Origin: Lentisphaeria bacterium
GTDB lineage: Bacteria > Verrucomicrobiota > Lentisphaeria > Victivallales > Victivallaceae
Assembly (NCBI GenBank): GCA_018265615.1
Contig: JABLYX010000087.1
Coordinates: 1-16,186 of the forward strand
Direction: 5' to 3'
Length of the DNA stretch: 16,186 bases
In this document: one piece after another, positions 13,482-16,186 of the stretch
Position numbering within the stretch: the stretch's first letter is position 1
How the letters are laid out: every line of letters starts with the position of its first letter
The notes under the pieces: generated by a model
The model's database searches: none
What the model was told of the DNA's origin: nothing
What the model saw: the letters and a program-made list of their open reading frames with translations, nothing else
Program-made: the position numbers and the translations under genes

Positions 13482-13509
13482 TCCGACAAGTACGGGGATT
13501 TTTACGACA
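13463..13509 (+). repeat. CGACA direct repeats at exact 21-bp spacing
   Basis: CGACA occurs at 13463, 13484 and 13505, each 21 bp apart, that is two helical turns on one face of the DNA. The first two units agree at 14 of 21 positions (shared CGACAA, then CGGG and AT). AraC-family proteins often bind direct half-sites about 21 bp apart. The units overlap the promoter spacer, the start site and the region before the ribosome site. Confidence 0.45.
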
Positions 13510-13522
13510 GAAAGGAGTTCCC

Positions 13523-14422
13523 ATGAAACAAACGGAGCTGCGCGGCGAAATCGCGATGAGGCTGCCGGAGTCCATGCACTTCTCTCCGGAAGGGCCGGGC
13601 ATCTGGGTGGGGACCCGAAAATATTTCCGGCAGGATGAGCTCGTCCACGAGCACGATTTCTTCGAGCTTGTGCTGGTCCGTTCCGGCTCCGGGCTGCATG
13701 TGACCGAATCTGGCGAATATCCGGTCAGGCACGGCGGCCTTTTCCTGGTTAAGCCCGGCTGCGCCCACGGCTACCGCGGCATGAACCACCTCGAAATCGT
13801 CAACATCCTCTATCTGCCGGAACGGTTGAAATTCGAAATGTTCGACCTGCGCGACAACCCGGGCTTCCACGCCCTGTTCGGCATCTCCACCGAACTCCCG
13901 GACGACTACCGCTTCCGCAACAGCCTCACGCTCGATTCCGACCGCATGGCCATGGCTGAGACCATCGTCCGCGAACTCGAAATCGAACAGTATCTCGCGC
14001 GTCCCGGCTGGATTTTCGCCATGAACAACGGTTTCATGCGGCTCGTGCTGCTGCTGAGCCGTGCCGTCGCGGAAACCGCCGAAAGGAACGACGAGCTCGG
14101 CCGCCTGAACCGCATCCTCGGCTACATTGCGGAACACGACGGCGAATCGCTCCAGCCGGCGGAGATCGCCCGCGCCTGCGGCATCTCCGTGCGCACGCTT
14201 GAACGCATTTTCGCCGACACGCTGCACCGCACGCCGAACGCCTGGCTCAACGACCGCCGCCTGAGCCGCGGCGCGGAGCTCCTCACCGCCACCGACCGCA
14301 CCGTCACCGAAATCGCCCTCGCCTGCGGCTTCAGCGACGGAAATTATTTCAGCAAGATGTTCAGCCGCAAATTCGCCCTCTCGCCCCGCGAATACCGCAG
14401 AAAATTCGCGACGAAACGGTAG
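13523..14422 (+). CDS. AraC-family transcriptional regulator, cupin sensor type
   Basis: The 299-residue product has an N-terminal cupin-like sensing domain: HEHDFFELVLVRSGSG (42-57) with H42, H44 and E48, and a further histidine in PGCAHGYRG. The C-terminal double helix-turn-helix spans about 195-296: LQPAEIARACGISVRTLERI for the first and VTEIALACGFSDGNYFSKMF for the second, ending in the signature SPREYRRKF. This architecture is that of RhaS/RhaR-like sugar-responsive regulators. The ligand is unknown. The ATG has AAAGGAG five bases upstream. It is divergent from the hydrolase-pseudopilin operon, which it probably controls, perhaps with itself. Confidence 0.95.
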   Translation: MKQTELRGEIAMRLPESMHFSPEGPGIWVGTRKYFRQDELVHEHDFFELVLVRSGSGLHVTESGEYPVRHGGLFLVKPGCAHGYRGMNHLEIVNILYLPERLKFEMFDLRDNPGFHALFGISTELPDDYRFRNSLTLDSDRMAMAETIVRELEIEQYLARPGWIFAMNNGFMRLVLLLSRAVAETAERNDELGRLNRILGYIAEHDGESLQPAEIARACGISVRTLERIFADTLHRTPNAWLNDRRLSRGAELLTATDRTVTEIALACGFSDGNYFSKMFSRKFALSPREYRRKFATKR

Positions 14423-14453
14423 CGGAAAGAACCGATTACACACAGGATTTGAC

Positions 14454-14480
14454 GCCTCCGGCTCACGGAAGCAGATTTTT
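14454..14480 (+). terminator. Rho-independent terminator candidate after the araC-type gene
   Basis: The stem GC-TCCG/CGGA-GC (14454-14460 with 14466-14472, one internal C-A mismatch) has a five-base loop and is followed by TTTTT at 14476-14480. It lies 32 bp after the regulator's stop. Confidence 0.55.
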
Positions 14481-14551
14481 CAGCAATCAGCGGCATATTC
14501 CAGACAGAATCCAAACCGGGCGGCACGCCCTGCGATAACCTTTTCCCCCGG

Positions 14552-14570
14552 CCCGCATATTACCTGCGGG
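14552..14570. repeat. CCCGCA/TGCGGG hairpin between convergent genes
   Basis: Six-base perfect arms (14552-14557 and 14565-14570) enclose a seven-base loop, between the convergent araC-type gene and the lamin-tail gene. There is no T-run on either strand, so a terminator role is uncertain. Confidence 0.4.
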
Positions 14571-14622
14571 GTTCCTTTCCGCCGCATTCCACAGGCAGAA
14601 GGCCGGGGACTGATTTGTCGTT

Positions 14623-15585
14623 TCAGTCTTTGGCGCTATCCATGATATAGAAATCAGCAGAACCTGTAATCTGTTCCGATTGGTAATCTTTTGCACGCAG
14701 AATCATTTTGAAATATACTTTTCCTGACGCAATCTTTTTGAGGACACGTTTATCTTCCGATGAAACGGCTATTCTGCTGCCGATCATTACCGGAGCCCTT
14801 TTGCTCCACAAAGGGGTGTCATTATTTTCGTCTTCATAAAAGGACAACTCTATTTCAGCCTTTGGTTCGACAAGTAAATACCAGGGCTCCATCGAGATCA
14901 ATAGCTTATCCCTTCCCAGGCGAAACTCTGAGATCGAAAATGTTTCCGGTAATGTAAGCGCCTGGTGATTTACAAACTGATTGCCCTCCCTCACCAGAAT
15001 TGTGACCGGCATCAGACCGACTCTGCTCAAGTCGGCGAGACAATATCCGTTTTTTTTATTGATAAGAAGATCGCTTATCAACACAGCATCTTCAATTTCG
15101 GAATCTGCATTTTTTACATAAAGTCTTTCCAGAGTGACCGGAATTCGGTTCAACGTCGGCAGTAATCTGGCATATAATGCCTTGCGCTCCGCCTCATCCT
15201 GGAATACTCTGTACTTCTCATAAAGTCGGGTGAATTCATGTGTTTCTTCCGGAGGATATAACTTCCCTGTTAAAAAGCGTGTCTCTCTTGCGGCATAAAG
15301 CGCATTTGCGGGACCCTTTTCCTGCGGGGAAGAAAAAAAGGTCACTCTGATCTTTCCATGAGGCTGTAAGCTTGTGCCTGCAGGAAATTTGTATAACACT
15401 TCTTCCTCAAGTTGCAGGCTGAATCCGCTGATATCGACAATGGAGCCGGAACGATTCTTTAACTCAATCCATTGCTGCCGGTCATCCCCGCGCCCGCAAA
15501 AGAGCCCGAGCGCCTCAAGTTGAACTGCGGCATAAATGTTGATAGATGCCAAAAAGAAAAACAAAAGATTTATTATTTTATTCAT
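14623..15585 (-). CDS. Secreted lamin-tail-domain protein of unknown function
   Basis: The 320-residue product starts with a signal peptide (MNKIINLLFFFLASINIYAA). An immunoglobulin-like lamin tail domain follows, at about 21-85, recognised by WIELKNRSGSIVDISGFSL (39-57) and LQPHGKIRVTF. Bacterial lamin tail domains occur in secreted or surface proteins, often with nucleases or adhesion parts. Here the remaining 230 residues are hydrophilic, mixed alpha/beta, and not recognised. No cysteine lipid anchor is visible. The ribosome site is weak. The gene lies 24 bp after the papain-like frame and both are AT-rich, unlike the GC-rich neighbours. It could be a partner of that gene or simply part of the same transferred segment. 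Confidence 0.75.
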   Translation of the reverse strand: MNKIINLLFFFLASINIYAAVQLEALGLFCGRGDDRQQWIELKNRSGSIVDISGFSLQLEEEVLYKFPAGTSLQPHGKIRVTFFSSPQEKGPANALYAARETRFLTGKLYPPEETHEFTRLYEKYRVFQDEAERKALYARLLPTLNRIPVTLERLYVKNADSEIEDAVLISDLLINKKNGYCLADLSRVGLMPVTILVREGNQFVNHQALTLPETFSISEFRLGRDKLLISMEPWYLLVEPKAEIELSFYEDENNDTPLWSKRAPVMIGSRIAVSSEDKRVLKKIASGKVYFKMILRAKDYQSEQITGSADFYIMDSAKD

Positions 15586-15609
15586 GTTGTTGACTTTAGT
15601 AAGGATTTC

Positions 15610-15987
15610 TTAATTGAAAATATCTCTTATAGCTGATATGTTTTTTTCTTCTAAATCTCCATCCATTGGTTCCCAAGTAAAGATTCTTTCTGCTGTAATT
15701 TTTCCATCACTAGTATTTTTTCCAATTCCATACACAATATAGGCGTGATTATCCATGCCGGCAAGAAAGCGGCTTTTTGAGTTGGTTTTATATTTTGAAT
15801 AAATATTCTCGTAGTTTATCGAAACGCCAAAAGTAGACATATATTGTGTAATATCTCTTGAAGTCATCCCCGAATTATGATTAGCTGCTAAAGTTGTAGT
15901 ATCCCGTTTTTTATAAAAATCTTGAGTTTTCCCTTTCAATACAAAAAGGCAGCAGTTCACACAATATGAATCACAATGACTGCACAC
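15610..15987 (-). CDS. Papain-like (C39-like) peptidase domain, possibly N-terminally truncated
   Basis: The 125-residue frame from the GTG at 15987 has the shape of a compact papain-fold enzyme. SYCVNCCLFVLKGK resembles the catalytic CWAAC helix of C39-like peptidases (probable Cys C9). GMTSRDITQYMSTFGV matches the following loop-helix. HAYIVYGIG holds the probable His H81, and TWEPMDG holds a possible third catalytic residue. The open frame continues 41 codons upstream to 16110 without any ATG, GTG or TTG, and those codons also look real (CxxC pairs, GHGTGFVHDEF). No ribosome site precedes the GTG. It may be a displaced C-terminal toxin-type domain or a decayed gene. The fold call is from pattern only. 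Confidence 0.5.
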   Translation of the reverse strand: MCSHCDSYCVNCCLFVLKGKTQDFYKKRDTTTLAANHNSGMTSRDITQYMSTFGVSINYENIYSKYKTNSKSRFLAGMDNHAYIVYGIGKNTSDGKITAERIFTWEPMDGDLEEKNISAIRDIFN

Positions 15988-16096
15988 GTTTCGTAAGAAC
16001 TCGTCATGGACGAATCCCGTTCCATGTCCTATAGGAGGAGTATTCCATATGTTATCTGCATTATCAGTACAGGTAGTACACTCTTCTGTTGAGTCT

Positions 16097-16186
16097 TTAT
16101 TCCGCGTATTTCACGCAGGACGTCGCACGCAGGAACCCGTCGTCGCGCGCCTCGGCCCAGTTCAGCAGCGCAAGCGAGCCCGCCAC
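16097..16186 (-). CDS. 3' end of a GC-rich gene of unknown function (partial)
   Basis: The minus-strand frame entering at the right edge encodes the last 29 residues, ending RATSCVKYAE, then TAA at 16097-16099. Codons end in G or C at about 25 of 29 positions, like the rest of the chromosome and unlike the AT-rich genes that follow. The fragment is too short to assign a family. Its stop lies only 110 bp upstream of the GTG of the papain-like frame and overlaps that open frame. Confidence 0.6.
   Translation of the reverse strand: MAGSLALLNWAEARDDGFLRATSCVKYAE

Noticed and set aside
13502..14443. 313-codon minus-strand frame opposite the AraC gene
   Set aside because: The AraC product has an intact sensor and both HTH motifs; the opposite frame is only its shadow.
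14487..14696. 69-codon minus-strand frame after the lamin-tail gene
   Set aside because: It partly overlaps the 3' end of the lamin-tail gene in another frame, with no ribosome site and no recognisable features.
16049..16186. Plus-strand frame starting MLSALSVQ with AGGAGGAG upstream, open to the right edge
   Set aside because: The ribosome-like site is the complement of two proline codons in the minus-strand frame; the peptide becomes Arg-rich, like a shadow, and the minus strand shows better codon use.

Overview
The window reads as the chromosome of a Lentisphaerota bacterium (Victivallis-like). This is inferred from a secreted H-X9-DG prepilin-type protein, an AraC regulator divergent from a large secreted glycoside hydrolase, GC-rich codon use, and short AT-rich intergenic stretches. 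No rRNA or tRNA is visible, so the placement is an inference.

Region 1 (1-8350) is a complete type I-C CRISPR-Cas locus, all on the minus strand and read right to left: promoter, cas3, cas5c, cas8c (with a probable internal cas11c), cas7c, cas4, cas1, cas2, leader, array. The genes are tightly packed or overlapping, as expected of one operon. Only the leader-proximal end of the array is in the window: two 34-bp repeats, one full 36-bp spacer, and a second spacer that runs to the left edge. Cas5c should process the pre-crRNA. Cas8c, Cas7c and Cas11c should build Cascade with it. Cas3 should degrade targets, and Cas4-Cas1-Cas2 should acquire spacers.

Region 2 (8350-9322) is AT-rich. It holds one small helix-turn-helix gene upstream of cas3 on the same strand, a perfect 20-bp palindrome between the two, and two promoter candidates with inverted repeats further upstream. 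It looks like a regulatory block, but no link to the cas operon is shown.

Region 3 (9323-14480) is a carbohydrate-type locus. An AraC-family regulator on the plus strand has a consensus promoter. It diverges across 142 bp from a minus-strand operon of a 1076-residue secreted clan GH-A-like hydrolase and a 270-residue H-X9-DG pseudopilin that carries two prepilin signal motifs. A terminator candidate follows each unit.

Region 4 (14623-16186) is an AT-rich minus-strand pair: a secreted lamin-tail-domain protein and, upstream of it, a short cysteine-rich papain-like domain without a convincing start. They sit directly after the stop of a GC-rich gene whose 3' end enters at the right edge. The composition break suggests transferred DNA or a displaced C-terminal module.
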